Assembly: GCA_943327025.2 (NCBI GenBank)
Contig: CALPVO020000041.1
Span: 1-12,080, forward strand
Source of the DNA: Janthinobacterium lividum
GTDB lineage: Bacteria; Pseudomonadota; Gammaproteobacteria; Steroidobacterales; Steroidobacteraceae
Length of the DNA: 12,080 nt
Direction of reading: 5' to 3'
Below are positions 1-6,802 of this stretch, in pieces. The notes under the pieces were generated by a model, which did not search any database, had not been told where the DNA came from, and saw only the letters and a program-made list of their open reading frames with translations. The translations under genes and the position numbers were made by a program. Position 1 is the stretch's first letter. Each line of letters opens with the position of its first letter.

Positions 1-605
1 GAGCCAATGGTTCCCAGAAGCAGGAAACCCCAGATCGCCCACATCGCATAGTCGATGAGGTAGAGCCCAATGTCCACGCGCGCCGAAGGGTGCGTGTAGA
101 TAGCGCGTGGCAAGACATATTCGCGAAGGCCGGCCGGACGCTCTTCACCATCGCTACCTTTGGCGCCACGGCCACCCCGCAGCACATAGAGCGCCACGGC
201 CAACACCAGCGTCACCAGCAAGATGAACCAGTTCAGCCGATGGGCGACTGATGGCAGTACAGCGGCATAGAGTTCAACACTGAGGCGCTCCGCGATTTCC
301 GAGAACGGCCCGAGGATAGTGTCCACCTGCTGAACTGATGCACTCGCACCGACTGCCTCCGCCACCACCTCCTGAAACGGACTGCCAGCCCCGATGAATG
401 CCACCCACCGGCCCAGAACGGTGTCGGTACCAGACCCCACGACAGCCACTGCCACCAGCAGCAGGGCCAACCCAAAATAGACGATAGCCGCTCGATTGGA
501 GGCTATGCGACTCGATGTAGTTGGGCCTGATCCCGAGGCCGGCCCTGCGGCAGGGTCTAGGCTTGAGGCCATGCCTGCAGGGGCTTTCGCGTGGTCGCTG
601 TCCAT
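1..605 (-). CDS. Fatty acid hydroxylase / sterol desaturase family membrane protein, N-terminal part (cut by window edge)
   Basis: The first 201 codons are present; the rest lies beyond position 1. The start is the ATG at 605-603, preceded by a good Shine-Dalgarno sequence (GAGGGGA) that overlaps the stop codon of the MFS gene 9 bp upstream, so the two genes are probably translationally coupled. The first 35 residues are Ala/Pro/Ser-rich. Hydrophobic segments follow at about residues 39-58 and 124-142, and another begins near 187. The stretch around residues 160-186 (REYVLPRAIYTHPSARVD, then an IGLYLID-like run) resembles the conserved entry to the catalytic region in membrane di-iron hydroxylases of the sterol desaturase/fatty acid hydroxylase superfamily, which oxidise lipids or sterols at the membrane. 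The diagnostic histidine boxes would lie downstream and are not in the window, so the family call rests on this short match. It could be another membrane protein. Confidence 0.6.
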   Translation of the reverse strand, partial: MDSDHAKAPAGMASSLDPAAGPASGSGPTTSSRIASNRAAIVYFGLALLLVAVAVVGSGTDTVLGRWVAFIGAGSPFQEVVAEAVGASASVQQVDTILGPFSEIAERLSVELYAAVLPSVAHRLNWFILLVTLVLAVALYVLRGGRGAKGSDGEERPAGLREYVLPRAIYTHPSARVDIGLYLIDYAMWAIWGFLLLGTIG

Positions 606-614
606 CCGGTCCCC

Positions 615-1844
615 TCAGTAAGTAAGGCCCAATTTATGCTCACGGGCGTAAGCAAACAACCGCGACACCAAAAACACCACTCCCATCGCGACCAAAATGA
701 CGCCCCGCGTTCCCATCCAAGAGGACGCCGCGCCCGCCAGCGCCACACCGACGGTCTGCCCACCGAAGTAGCACAAGGCGAACAACGACACCGCCGCGCC
801 ACGCTGCTCGGGCGCCATCTGCGTAGCGTTCGTCTGTAGCGTGTTGTGCAGCATGTAGAAACCCATGCCCAAAGCAAAGCATGCCGCTACCACCGCCGCC
901 GCCGAAGGCGCGAAAGCCACGCAACCAATGGCGAGCAACATCACCCAGCCGCCGCCACGCGCCAGCCCCACTTCGCCTAGTTGCGGCACCAGCTTTCGCG
1001 CAGCAAACGAAAACGCCGTGCCGCCGCCACCGAAAGCCATGACCATGGCACCGGCCGCAGTGAGGGATACGCCGAGCGTGTGATGCAGGTGCGTGGCAAA
1101 GAACGCCAAAGCGCCGAATACGGCCGCACCCTCGACGAACACGGTCAGCACCACCACGCGTGGCCAAGGCTCCGCCAACACGGCAGCAAACTCTTGAAAC
1201 AAGTGGCGCACAGGATGCACGGTGAGACTGGCAGGTGGCGGCGGTTCGGCCGGCAACCGTCGCTGCGCGCGGCTCAAGGCCGCGGCACTCAGCAAGAACA
1301 CGGCTGCTATGCCCAGAAAGGGTAAATGGCGTCCGAGATAGTCGGCGGCGAGGCCGCCGAGCAATTGGCCACTGGCCACGCCGGCAATCTGCCCCACGAG
1401 GAACCGTGCCAGTACCAGTTGCCTGCGCTCATAGGGCACCACATCGCCAATCCACGCCATGGCCAGCGGCAAGATGGCGGCTGTCACGGCACCGGCGACG
1501 GCACGCGCGCCCACCAGCCAGCCAAGTGTAGGGGCCGCAGCACAAGCCAATGCGCCTACACAGCAAGCCAAACAGCTAGCAGTGATGACCCGCAACTTGC
1601 CATAGCGGTCCCCCAAAGGCCCGAACACCAACTGCCCCAGCGCATAGCCCAGCGTGAAACAAGTGACCACGGCGGCCACCACGCCCAGCGGCTTGGAAAA
1701 CTCTGCGGCGAGACTGGGCAGCATGGCATCCATGCCGCGCTGCGACAGGCCACTGCCGAAGCCCGCCAACGACAAGGCCAGCACGGCGCGGTCGACGACA
1801 GGGTCTGCGCCATTGGCGGTATTGGAAGCAGGAGGGGTAGTCAC
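615..1844 (-). CDS. MFS transporter (probable drug/metabolite:H+ antiporter type)
   Basis: A protein of about 409 residues with about twelve hydrophobic segments, the usual size for a 12-helix major facilitator in the inner membrane. The signature motif A of the superfamily is visible between helices 2 and 3 (GPLGDRYGKLR, about residues 75-85). The R-A-V-A-G-A-V-T segment about 40 residues later fits helix 4 of the DHA1 drug/sugar antiporter group. The equivalent loop in the second half is degenerate. The substrate cannot be read from the sequence; export of a small molecule is the family's usual role. The start is uncertain. I give the GTG at 1844-1842; an in-frame TTG at 1868-1866 would add 8 residues. 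Neither has a convincing ribosome binding site. It is the first gene of a two-gene unit with the hydroxylase-like gene and is divergent from the sulfatase, with which it shares the short intergenic region. Confidence 0.88.
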   Translation of the reverse strand: MTTPPASNTANGADPVVDRAVLALSLAGFGSGLSQRGMDAMLPSLAAEFSKPLGVVAAVVTCFTLGYALGQLVFGPLGDRYGKLRVITASCLACCVGALACAAAPTLGWLVGARAVAGAVTAAILPLAMAWIGDVVPYERRQLVLARFLVGQIAGVASGQLLGGLAADYLGRHLPFLGIAAVFLLSAAALSRAQRRLPAEPPPPASLTVHPVRHLFQEFAAVLAEPWPRVVVLTVFVEGAAVFGALAFFATHLHHTLGVSLTAAGAMVMAFGGGGTAFSFAARKLVPQLGEVGLARGGGWVMLLAIGCVAFAPSAAAVVAACFALGMGFYMLHNTLQTNATQMAPEQRGAAVSLFALCYFGGQTVGVALAGAASSWMGTRGVILVAMGVVFLVSRLFAYAREHKLGLTY

Positions 1845-1911
1845 GTCGGCAGCATAACGCGCTGCCAACTTCTCGTTGTATGCTCAGCCCACTACCGTCC
1901 GGAACTCCACC

Positions 1912-3672
1912 ATGCCCCCACCAGACCTGCGCACTGCCTATGGTTCCCTGCTGGACGGCAAACTCGACCGTCGCGAATTCCTGCAGTTGGCCATGGCGCT
2001 CGGGCTTTCCAGTACTACCGCCGCCAGCATGGCTGGCATGGCGCCCGCCACGCCGGAAAACCCGGGTGGCCGACGCCGCCCTAACATCCTGCTCATCCTC
2101 GCCGATGACCTTGGTTTCGGCGATTTGGGCGTGATGGGCTCGGAAATCCGCACGCCGCATATCGACAGCATTGCGCGCAACGGCACGCTGCTCACTTCCA
2201 TGTACAACGCCGCACGCTGCTGCCCTACACGGGCCTCGCTGCTCACTGGCATGTATTCGCACCGCGCTGGCCTCGGGCATATGGTGACCGACCTTGGGAC
2301 CCCCGAATACCAAGGCTATCTACGCGAAGATGCCGCGACTATCGCCCAAGTGCTGAAGGGCAGCGGCTACCGCACCCTGATGGCCGGCAAGTGGCACGTG
2401 GGCGGCGACCTCTGGGCCACCCGCATTCCCACTTGGCGCCTCGGAGACCGCGACCGCCCTACCCCGCTGCAGCGTGGGTTCGACCGCTTCTACGGCATGG
2501 TCGATGGTGTCATGCACTACTTCTCGCCGTGGCACATTCAGGACGATGACAAGACCGCCGAGATTCCCGACGACTTCTACCTGACCGATGCCATCACCGA
2601 TGCCGCCATCGGCATGCTGGAAGAGAACGCGAAGACAGACCAGCCGTTCTTCATGTATTTGGCGCACCACGCGCCGCACTGGCCGTTGCATGCACTGCCA
2701 GAAGATATCGAACGTTATTCCGGCAAATACGCACGCGGCTGGGACCAACTGCGCGGCGCTCGTTACGAAGAACTGCTGCATCGCGGTGTGCTGCAACACA
2801 AGTGGGCGCTGTCCCCGCGCGACCCGGACGCGCCAGCTTGGGACACTGCGCCCCACCAGACCTGGGAAGCGCAACGCATGGCCGTGTACGCCGCGCAGGT
2901 GGACCGCATGGACCAGCAGATAGGGCGTGTGCTGCAAACATTGAAGCGGCTGGGCAAGTACGACGACACGCTGGTGCTGTTTTTTTCGGACAACGGCGGC
3001 TGTGCGGAGGCCATGCGTGAAGGCGGCTGGACGCAGTTCTACCCGGACAAAACGCGCAATGGGCAACAGATCATTCTCGGCAATCGTCCCGGGTTGAACC
3101 CGGGCAGCGCCACCACCTTCCAGAGCTATGACTTGCCTTGGGCGAATGCGTCGAACACGCCGTTCCGTCTGTATAAGCACTTTATGCATGAAGGTGGCAT
3201 CTCCACGCCACTGGCGGTGCAGTGGCCCGCGCTGCTCGCGCCCAGTGGCATCAACCACACGGCCTGTCATGCCATCGACATCCTGCCCACCATCCTCGAC
3301 GCCGCCGGCGTAGCCGTGCCGAGTGAACTGGGCGGAAATGCCGTTCGGGCCATCGACGGCGAGAGCCTGCTGCCCCTGCTACGCGGCAAGCGCTGGCAGC
3401 GCGAGCAGGCACTCCATTGGGAACACGAAGGCAACTGCGCCCTGCGCGACGATAACCTGAAACTGGTGCGCAAGTACGAGGGCGACTGGGAGCTTTACGA
3501 CATGGAAAGCGACCGCACCGAACTGCACGACCTAGCGCCGCGCAACCGGCGCCTCGTTGCCCGCATGGCGCGCGCGTACCAACGCTGGGCCGACGACGTT
3601 GGTGTCATCGACTGGGGCATACAGGGGCCCAAGGTGAAAGCGGCGTGGGGAATGAAAGACCTGAAAGGCTGA
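1912..3672 (+). CDS. Arylsulfatase, Tat-exported, formylglycine-type
   Basis: A 586-residue sulfatase of the alkaline phosphatase superfamily, which hydrolyses sulfate esters (or sulfamates). The N-terminus carries a twin-arginine export signal (DRREFLQLA at residues 19-27, then a hydrophobic Ala/Leu-rich stretch to about 45), so the enzyme is probably folded in the cytoplasm and sent to the periplasm. The sulfatase signature CCPTRASLLTG begins at residue 103; Cys103 is the residue that would be oxidised to formylglycine. Expected metal and active-site residues are present: Asp65-Asp66 (ADDLGFGD), Lys160 and His162 (GKWHVGG), His256, Asp360-Asn361 (FFSDNGG) and Lys422. Length is normal for a complete arylsulfatase. 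I chose the ATG at 1912, which has GGAA 10 bp upstream; an in-frame TTG at 1876 has no ribosome binding site and would push the Tat motif inward. No formylglycine-generating enzyme is encoded in the window, so maturation depends on a gene elsewhere. The substrate is unknown. The divergent MFS/hydroxylase genes are possible partners. Confidence 0.92.
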   Translation: MPPPDLRTAYGSLLDGKLDRREFLQLAMALGLSSTTAASMAGMAPATPENPGGRRRPNILLILADDLGFGDLGVMGSEIRTPHIDSIARNGTLLTSMYNAARCCPTRASLLTGMYSHRAGLGHMVTDLGTPEYQGYLREDAATIAQVLKGSGYRTLMAGKWHVGGDLWATRIPTWRLGDRDRPTPLQRGFDRFYGMVDGVMHYFSPWHIQDDDKTAEIPDDFYLTDAITDAAIGMLEENAKTDQPFFMYLAHHAPHWPLHALPEDIERYSGKYARGWDQLRGARYEELLHRGVLQHKWALSPRDPDAPAWDTAPHQTWEAQRMAVYAAQVDRMDQQIGRVLQTLKRLGKYDDTLVLFFSDNGGCAEAMREGGWTQFYPDKTRNGQQIILGNRPGLNPGSATTFQSYDLPWANASNTPFRLYKHFMHEGGISTPLAVQWPALLAPSGINHTACHAIDILPTILDAAGVAVPSELGGNAVRAIDGESLLPLLRGKRWQREQALHWEHEGNCALRDDNLKLVRKYEGDWELYDMESDRTELHDLAPRNRRLVARMARAYQRWADDVGVIDWGIQGPKVKAAWGMKDLKG

Positions 3673-3695
3673 CGGGCCGCGAGCCTGCAGGTTCC

Positions 3696-3736
3696 CCACA
3701 ACGAACTCACCACAACGAACATGTCCCCACAACGAA
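3696..3736. repeat. Three short direct repeats CCACAACGAA
   Basis: The 10-mer CCACAACGAA occurs at 3696-3705, 3710-3719 and 3727-3736, with periods of 14 and 17 bp, in the 100-bp gap between the sulfatase and the tRNA operon terminator. Copies 1 and 3 share two further C residues on their left. The last copy runs into the A-tract of the terminator. No function is known to me. Confidence 0.6.
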
Positions 3737-3766
3737 AAAGGGGACTGCCTTGCGACAGTCCCCTTT
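3735..3766 (-). terminator. Intrinsic terminator of the tRNA operon
   Basis: Perfect 11-bp inverted repeat (3737-3747 with 3756-3766: AAAGGGGACTG / CAGTCCCCTTT) around an 8-nt loop. Read on the minus strand, the stem is followed directly by a run of five T (3739-3735), the textbook Rho-independent form, about 8 bp beyond the CCA end of tRNA-Lys. On the plus strand the T-run is only three bases, so it may act weakly on sulfatase transcripts as well. Confidence 0.9.
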
Positions 3767-3773
3767 CCGGAGT

Positions 3774-3849
3774 TGGTGGGCCGTGTAGGACTTGAACCTA
3801 CGACCTACTGATTAAGAGTCAGCAGCTCTACCAACTGAGCTAACGGCCC
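3774..3849 (-). tRNA. tRNA-Lys (anticodon CUU)
   Basis: A 76-nt cloverleaf with encoded CCA (TGG at 3774-3776 on the plus strand). The 7-bp acceptor stem pairs GGGCCGT with ACGGCCC. The D-arm is standard, the anticodon loop is CTCTTAA with anticodon CTT, and the T-arm contains GGTTCAAGTCC. It is the last gene of the four-tRNA operon, followed by the intrinsic terminator. It reads AAG lysine codons. Confidence 0.97.
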
Positions 3850-3886
3850 GAAAACTACTAAAAACTTGCACCGCCCCGCCAAGAGG

Positions 3887-3963
3887 TGGGGTGGACGACG
3901 GGACTCGAACCCGCGACGGCCGGAATCACAATCCGGGGCTCTACCAGCTGAGCTACGTCCACC
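3887..3963 (-). tRNA. tRNA-His (anticodon GUG)
   Basis: A 77-nt cloverleaf with encoded CCA. The anticodon loop TTGTGAT carries GTG. The gene has the extra 5' G (G-1) opposite C73, which is the identity element for histidyl-tRNA synthetase; this gives 8 acceptor pairs. Third gene of the tRNA operon, 37 bp before tRNA-Lys. Confidence 0.97.
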
Positions 3964-4019
3964 ATCGTGCGGTCAACATCCCAAAACGCCAGAGCCAGCT
4001 ACCACCCGCAGGTGTTTAC

Positions 4020-4096
4020 TGGCGCGCCCGGCAGGAATCGAACCTGCAACCGCTGGCTTAGAAGGCCAGTGCTCTATCCGGTTGAGCTACGGGCGC
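4020..4096 (-). tRNA. tRNA-Arg (anticodon UCU)
   Basis: A 77-nt cloverleaf with encoded CCA. Acceptor GCGCCCG pairs with CGGGCGC. The anticodon loop CTTCTAA carries TCT, reading the rare AGA/AGG arginine codons. Second gene of the operon, 56 bp before tRNA-His. Confidence 0.97.
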
Positions 4097-4108
4097 ATCG
4101 CGGCAAAC

Positions 4109-4185
4109 TGGTCGGGGCAGAGGGATTCGAACCCCCGACCCTCTGCTCCCAAAGCAGATGCGCTACCAGACTGCGCCATGCCCCG
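4109..4185 (-). tRNA. tRNA-Pro (anticodon UGG)
   Basis: A 77-nt cloverleaf with encoded CCA. Acceptor CGGGGCA pairs with TGCCCCG. The anticodon loop TTTGGGA carries TGG, the proline isoacceptor that can decode most CCN codons. First gene of the operon, 12 bp before tRNA-Arg and about 50 bp from the predicted transcription start. Confidence 0.97.
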
Positions 4186-4241
4186 CCGGAACCCTTTGCC
4201 GAGGGCGTCTTGACTAGGCTTACGCCCAACCAAGACGCGGA

Positions 4242-4270
4242 AGTCTAAATCTTGGCGAGTGGCTCGTCAA
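4242..4270 (-). promoter_or_regulatory. Sigma70-type promoter of the tRNA operon
   Basis: On the minus strand TTGACG (4270-4265) is separated by exactly 17 bp from TAGACT (4247-4242), a near-consensus -35/-10 pair. The bases after the -10 (TCCGCG) form a GC-rich discriminator, the feature that makes stable-RNA promoters sensitive to ppGpp, so stringent control is likely by inference. The start would be near 4235, giving a 5' leader of about 50 nt before tRNA-Pro. The leader contains a 6-bp hairpin (4203-4208 with 4222-4227). Confidence 0.75.
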
Positions 4271-4279
4271 TTATTGCTG

Positions 4280-4288
4280 TGGGATAAT
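4280..4288 (+). promoter_or_regulatory. Candidate extended -10 promoter of folD
   Basis: TGG followed by GATAAT (4283-4288) fits an extended -10 element (TGn plus a hexamer one base from TATAAT). No good -35 is seen at 16-18 bp; that position overlaps the -35 region of the divergent tRNA promoter. Transcription would start near 4295, leaving a leader of about 100 nt. This leader contains GC-rich inverted repeats (4326-4331 with 4342-4347; palindrome GCAGCATGCTGC at 4346-4357). It matches no riboswitch that I recognise. Confidence 0.45.
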
Positions 4289-4395
4289 TTCCCGCTCGGT
4301 CATGTCGCTGTTCCCTCGCGGGGCAGCGCCGGGGCCGGCAACGGCGCAGCATGCTGCCCTCTCCTCTTCACATTCGCCACAGGAAGCGCACTGAA

Positions 4396-5250
4396 ATGTC
4401 CGCCCAGATCATCGACGGCAAGCGCATTGCCGACCAGTTAAAGGCCCAGGTTCGCGTTGCCACGGACGCCATGGCCGCCGCCGGCAAAGCCCGCCCCGGG
4501 CTCGCCGTGGTGAAAGTCGGCAGCGACCCCGCCTCCGCCGTCTACGTGCGCAACAAGCGCCTTTCCTGCGAACAGGCCGGCATCCTCTCGGTGGCGCACG
4601 ACCTCCCTGGGGAAACCAGCCAAACGGATCTCATCGCTCTCATCGACGCGCTGAACGCCGACCCGGCCATCGACGGCATCCTCGTGCAGTTGCCGCTGCC
4701 GAAGCACATCGAGTCTTCGCTCGTTACCGAGCGCATCATTCCGGAAAAGGACGTGGATGGCTTCCACCCCTATAACATCGGCCGCCTCGCGCTGAAGCAG
4801 CCGCTGGTACGCCCGTGCACGCCTTACGGCATCGTGAAGCTGCTGGAGGCCTACCAGTTGAACGTGGCGGGTCTAGACGCTGTCATGGTGGGGGCTTCGA
4901 ACATCGTCGGCCGCCCCATGGCACTGGAAATGATGTTGCTCGGCGCCACGGCCACCGTATGCCATAGCCGCACGAAGGACCTCGAAGGCCACGTGCGTCG
5001 CGCAGATGTAGTTGTAGCTGCCATCGGCAAGCCCGACTTCGTGAAGGGCGCATGGATCAAGCCGGGCGCTATCGTCATCGACGTGGGCATCAACCGCCTC
5101 GACAACGGCAAGTTGGTGGGCGACGTGGAATACGATGTGGCCGCCGAGCGCGCTAGCTGGATTACGCCGGTGCCGGGTGGCGTAGGCCCCATGACCGTGG
5201 CCGCGCTGATGCAGAACACGCTCGAGAGCGCGCTGCGCCGCCGCGGGTAA
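4396..5250 (+). CDS. folD: Bifunctional methylenetetrahydrofolate dehydrogenase / methenyltetrahydrofolate cyclohydrolase
   Basis: A 284-residue cytoplasmic enzyme (E. coli FolD is 288) that oxidises 5,10-methylene-THF with NADP+ and hydrolyses the product to 10-formyl-THF, supplying one-carbon units for purines and initiator formyl-Met. Catalytic residues fall at the family positions: Tyr50 and Lys54 in YVRNK, Gln98 in ILVQLPLP, Asp121 in KDVDGFHP. The nucleotide-binding segment [12 protein letters not shown] is at about 163-174 and the C-terminal signature [10 protein letters not shown] at 258-267. I chose the ATG at 4396 (MSAQIIDGK), which has AGGAAG 9 bp upstream and matches normal family N-termini. 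An in-frame ATG at 4351 would add 15 unconserved residues. It is monocistronic, divergent from the tRNA operon and convergent with cysS. Confidence 0.98.
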   Translation: MSAQIIDGKRIADQLKAQVRVATDAMAAAGKARPGLAVVKVGSDPASAVYVRNKRLSCEQAGILSVAHDLPGETSQTDLIALIDALNADPAIDGILVQLPLPKHIESSLVTERIIPEKDVDGFHPYNIGRLALKQPLVRPCTPYGIVKLLEAYQLNVAGLDAVMVGASNIVGRPMALEMMLLGATATVCHSRTKDLEGHVRRADVVVAAIGKPDFVKGAWIKPGAIVIDVGINRLDNGKLVGDVEYDVAAERASWITPVPGGVGPMTVAALMQNTLESALRRRG

Positions 5251-5269
5251 CCGCGCTCACGTCTGCTCC

Positions 5270-5296
5270 ATAGGCGGGAGTTTGCTCCCCGCCTAT
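5270..5296. terminator. Hairpin between convergent folD and cysS (bidirectional terminator candidate)
   Basis: ATAGGCGGG (5270-5278) pairs perfectly with CCCGCCTAT (5288-5296). The stem can extend inward as GAG/CTC around a TTTG loop with one bulged C. It lies 19 bp after the folD stop and touches the cysS stop codon. There is no long T-run on either side, so termination efficiency is uncertain, but its place between convergent genes fits. Confidence 0.65.
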
Positions 5297-6694
5297 TCAA
5301 GGAATGGTGTAGCGCCAAGTGCTGCCGGAAGCGCCGTCTTCCAGCAGCACGCCGCGCGCTGCCAGCCCATTGCGCAGGGCATCGCTCTGCGCCCAGTCCT
5401 TCGCAGCCCGCGCAGCCACGCGGGCTTCCATGGCCAGCACCACTTCTTCTGGCGTAGGCACATTCTCCACGAGCGTAGCGGGCGCCTGCAGCCAAGCTTC
5501 CGGCGCCGCCTGCAACAAGCCCAGCACACCGCCCAGCGCCTTCAGTTCCGCCGCCAAGGCCGCAGCCTGCTCAAACTGCTTTGCCTTGCGCGCTTTATTT
5601 AGTTCGCCCGCCAAGCCCTGCAATGCAGCGAAGGCTTCCGGCGTATTGAAGTCGTCGTCCATGGCCGCACCGAACTGCGCAGTCGCTGCCGTAGGCGTGT
5701 AGCTCGCCGCCGGTTCCACGCCACGCAAGGCCAGGTAGAGGCGTTCCAGTGCACGGTCCGCCTGCTGCAGGTTATCGAGCGCGTAGTTGATGGGGCCGCG
5801 ATAGTGGCTGGCCAACACAAAGGCACGCATCACTTCCAAGCGCAGCTTCGGCAGCACTTCGCGCACGGTGAAGAAGTTGCCTAGGCTCTTCGACATCTTT
5901 TCTTCATTCACGTTCACGAAGCCGTTGTGCATCCACTGGTTCACGAATGCGCCATCGCAAGCACCGCAGGTTTGCGCAATTTCGTTTTCGTGGTGCGGAA
6001 ACTTCAGGTCCAGCCCGCCGCCGTGGATATCGAAGTGGTTGCCCAGCAGCGCCGTGCTCATGGCACTGCACTCGATATGCCAGCCCGGACGCCCCGGCCC
6101 CCACGGCGATTCCCAAGCGGGCTCGCCCGGCTTGGCATGCTTCCACAGCACGAAGTCGAGCGGGTCGCGCTTGCCTTCGTTCACGTCCACGCGCGAACCA
6201 GCACGCAAGTCTTCTAGCTTCTTGCCGGACAACTGCCCGTAGTGCGGGAAGCTCGACACGGAATACATGACATCGCCGTCTGCCGCCACGTACGCATGCC
6301 CGCGCGCGATGAGCTGTTCCACCATGGCAATGATTTGCGGCACGTACTGTGTGGCACGTGGTTCATGGTCGGGCCGTAGCAGGCCCAGCGCGGCGCAGTC
6401 TTCGTCCATGGCGGTAATGAAGCGCGCAGTAAGCGCTTCCATGGTTTCGCCGTTCGCACGGGCGCGGTCGATGATCTTGTCGTCGATGTCCGTGATGTTG
6501 CGGACGAAGGTGACCTTCAGGCCACGCCACAGCAAATGACGACGAATAGTGTCGAACACCACCAACATGCGCGCGTGGCCCACGTGGCAGAAGTCGTAGA
6601 CGGTGATACCACACACATACATGCGCACTTCGCCGGGCGTGAGCATGCTCAACGGCTCTTTGCGGCCGGACAGCGAGTTGTGGAGTTGGATCAT
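5297..6694 (-). CDS. cysS: Cysteinyl-tRNA synthetase
   Basis: A 465-residue class I aminoacyl-tRNA synthetase (E. coli 461) that charges tRNA-Cys. The ATP-binding HIGH motif is HVGH at 37-40 and the second motif is KMSKS at 266-270. The zinc ligands that recognise cysteine are all present: Cys28 (YVCGITVYD), Cys209 (WHIECSAM), His234 and Glu238 (FPHHENE), at the same numbers as in E. coli. I chose the ATG at 6694-6692 ([15 protein letters not shown]), which aligns with family N-termini. A GTG at 6721 would add nine residues and lies in an upstream hairpin. The ribosome binding site is weak (GGTGA). The gene follows gltX on the same strand after a 108-bp gap, so co-transcription or a separate promoter in the gap are both possible. 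It converges with folD. Confidence 0.98.
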   Translation of the reverse strand: MIQLHNSLSGRKEPLSMLTPGEVRMYVCGITVYDFCHVGHARMLVVFDTIRRHLLWRGLKVTFVRNITDIDDKIIDRARANGETMEALTARFITAMDEDCAALGLLRPDHEPRATQYVPQIIAMVEQLIARGHAYVAADGDVMYSVSSFPHYGQLSGKKLEDLRAGSRVDVNEGKRDPLDFVLWKHAKPGEPAWESPWGPGRPGWHIECSAMSTALLGNHFDIHGGGLDLKFPHHENEIAQTCGACDGAFVNQWMHNGFVNVNEEKMSKSLGNFFTVREVLPKLRLEVMRAFVLASHYRGPINYALDNLQQADRALERLYLALRGVEPAASYTPTAATAQFGAAMDDDFNTPEAFAALQGLAGELNKARKAKQFEQAAALAAELKALGGVLGLLQAAPEAWLQAPATLVENVPTPEEVVLAMEARVAARAAKDWAQSDALRNGLAARGVLLEDGASGSTWRYTIP

Positions 6695-6716
6695 CGTCGG
6701 GTCACCATCGGCAGGA

Positions 6717-6733
6717 GCCACCGCGACGGTGGC
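6717..6733 (-). other. Perfect hairpin in the cysS 5' region
   Basis: GCCACCG (6717-6723) pairs with CGGTGGC (6727-6733) around a 3-nt loop, 22 bp upstream of the cysS ATG. There is no T-run, so it is not an ordinary terminator. It could stabilise the leader, attenuate read-through from gltX, or be chance in GC-rich DNA. A possible -10 for cysS (TATATT, minus strand 6754-6749) lies just upstream of it, without a clear -35. Confidence 0.4.
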
Positions 6734-6802
6734 GGAACAGGAAAATGAAATATACGAAGCGGACGAGGTACACCACCGCCGCAGCTCAAAAGGACCAAAG
6801 CG

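Noticed and set aside
1326..2084. A 252-codon plus-strand open frame opposite the MFS gene
   Set aside because: Composition is Gln/His/Arg-rich shadow; it also overlaps the sulfatase start in another frame.
2320..3270. A 316-codon minus-strand open frame opposite the sulfatase
   Set aside because: GC-rich shadow of a gene with clear sulfatase motifs; no recognisable domain or ribosome binding site.
3774..4185. Integration site of a mobile element at the tRNA operon
   Set aside because: No integrase gene and no duplicated tRNA 3' end was seen on either side.
3866..4248. Plus-strand open frames of 115 and 93 codons across the tRNA cluster, with RDSNPRP-like peptides
   Set aside because: These are antisense translations of tRNA genes; RRDSNPR/GIEPAT-type peptides are a well-known annotation artefact.
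4289..4395. Riboswitch (for example tetrahydrofolate-sensing) in the folD leader
   Set aside because: Only generic GC-rich inverted repeats are seen; no conserved riboswitch core could be recognised, and known THF riboswitches belong mainly to Firmicutes.
6695..6721. GTG start giving a longer cysS
   Set aside because: The nine added residues are not family-like and lie close to a strong hairpin; the internal ATG restores E. coli-like numbering of zinc ligands.
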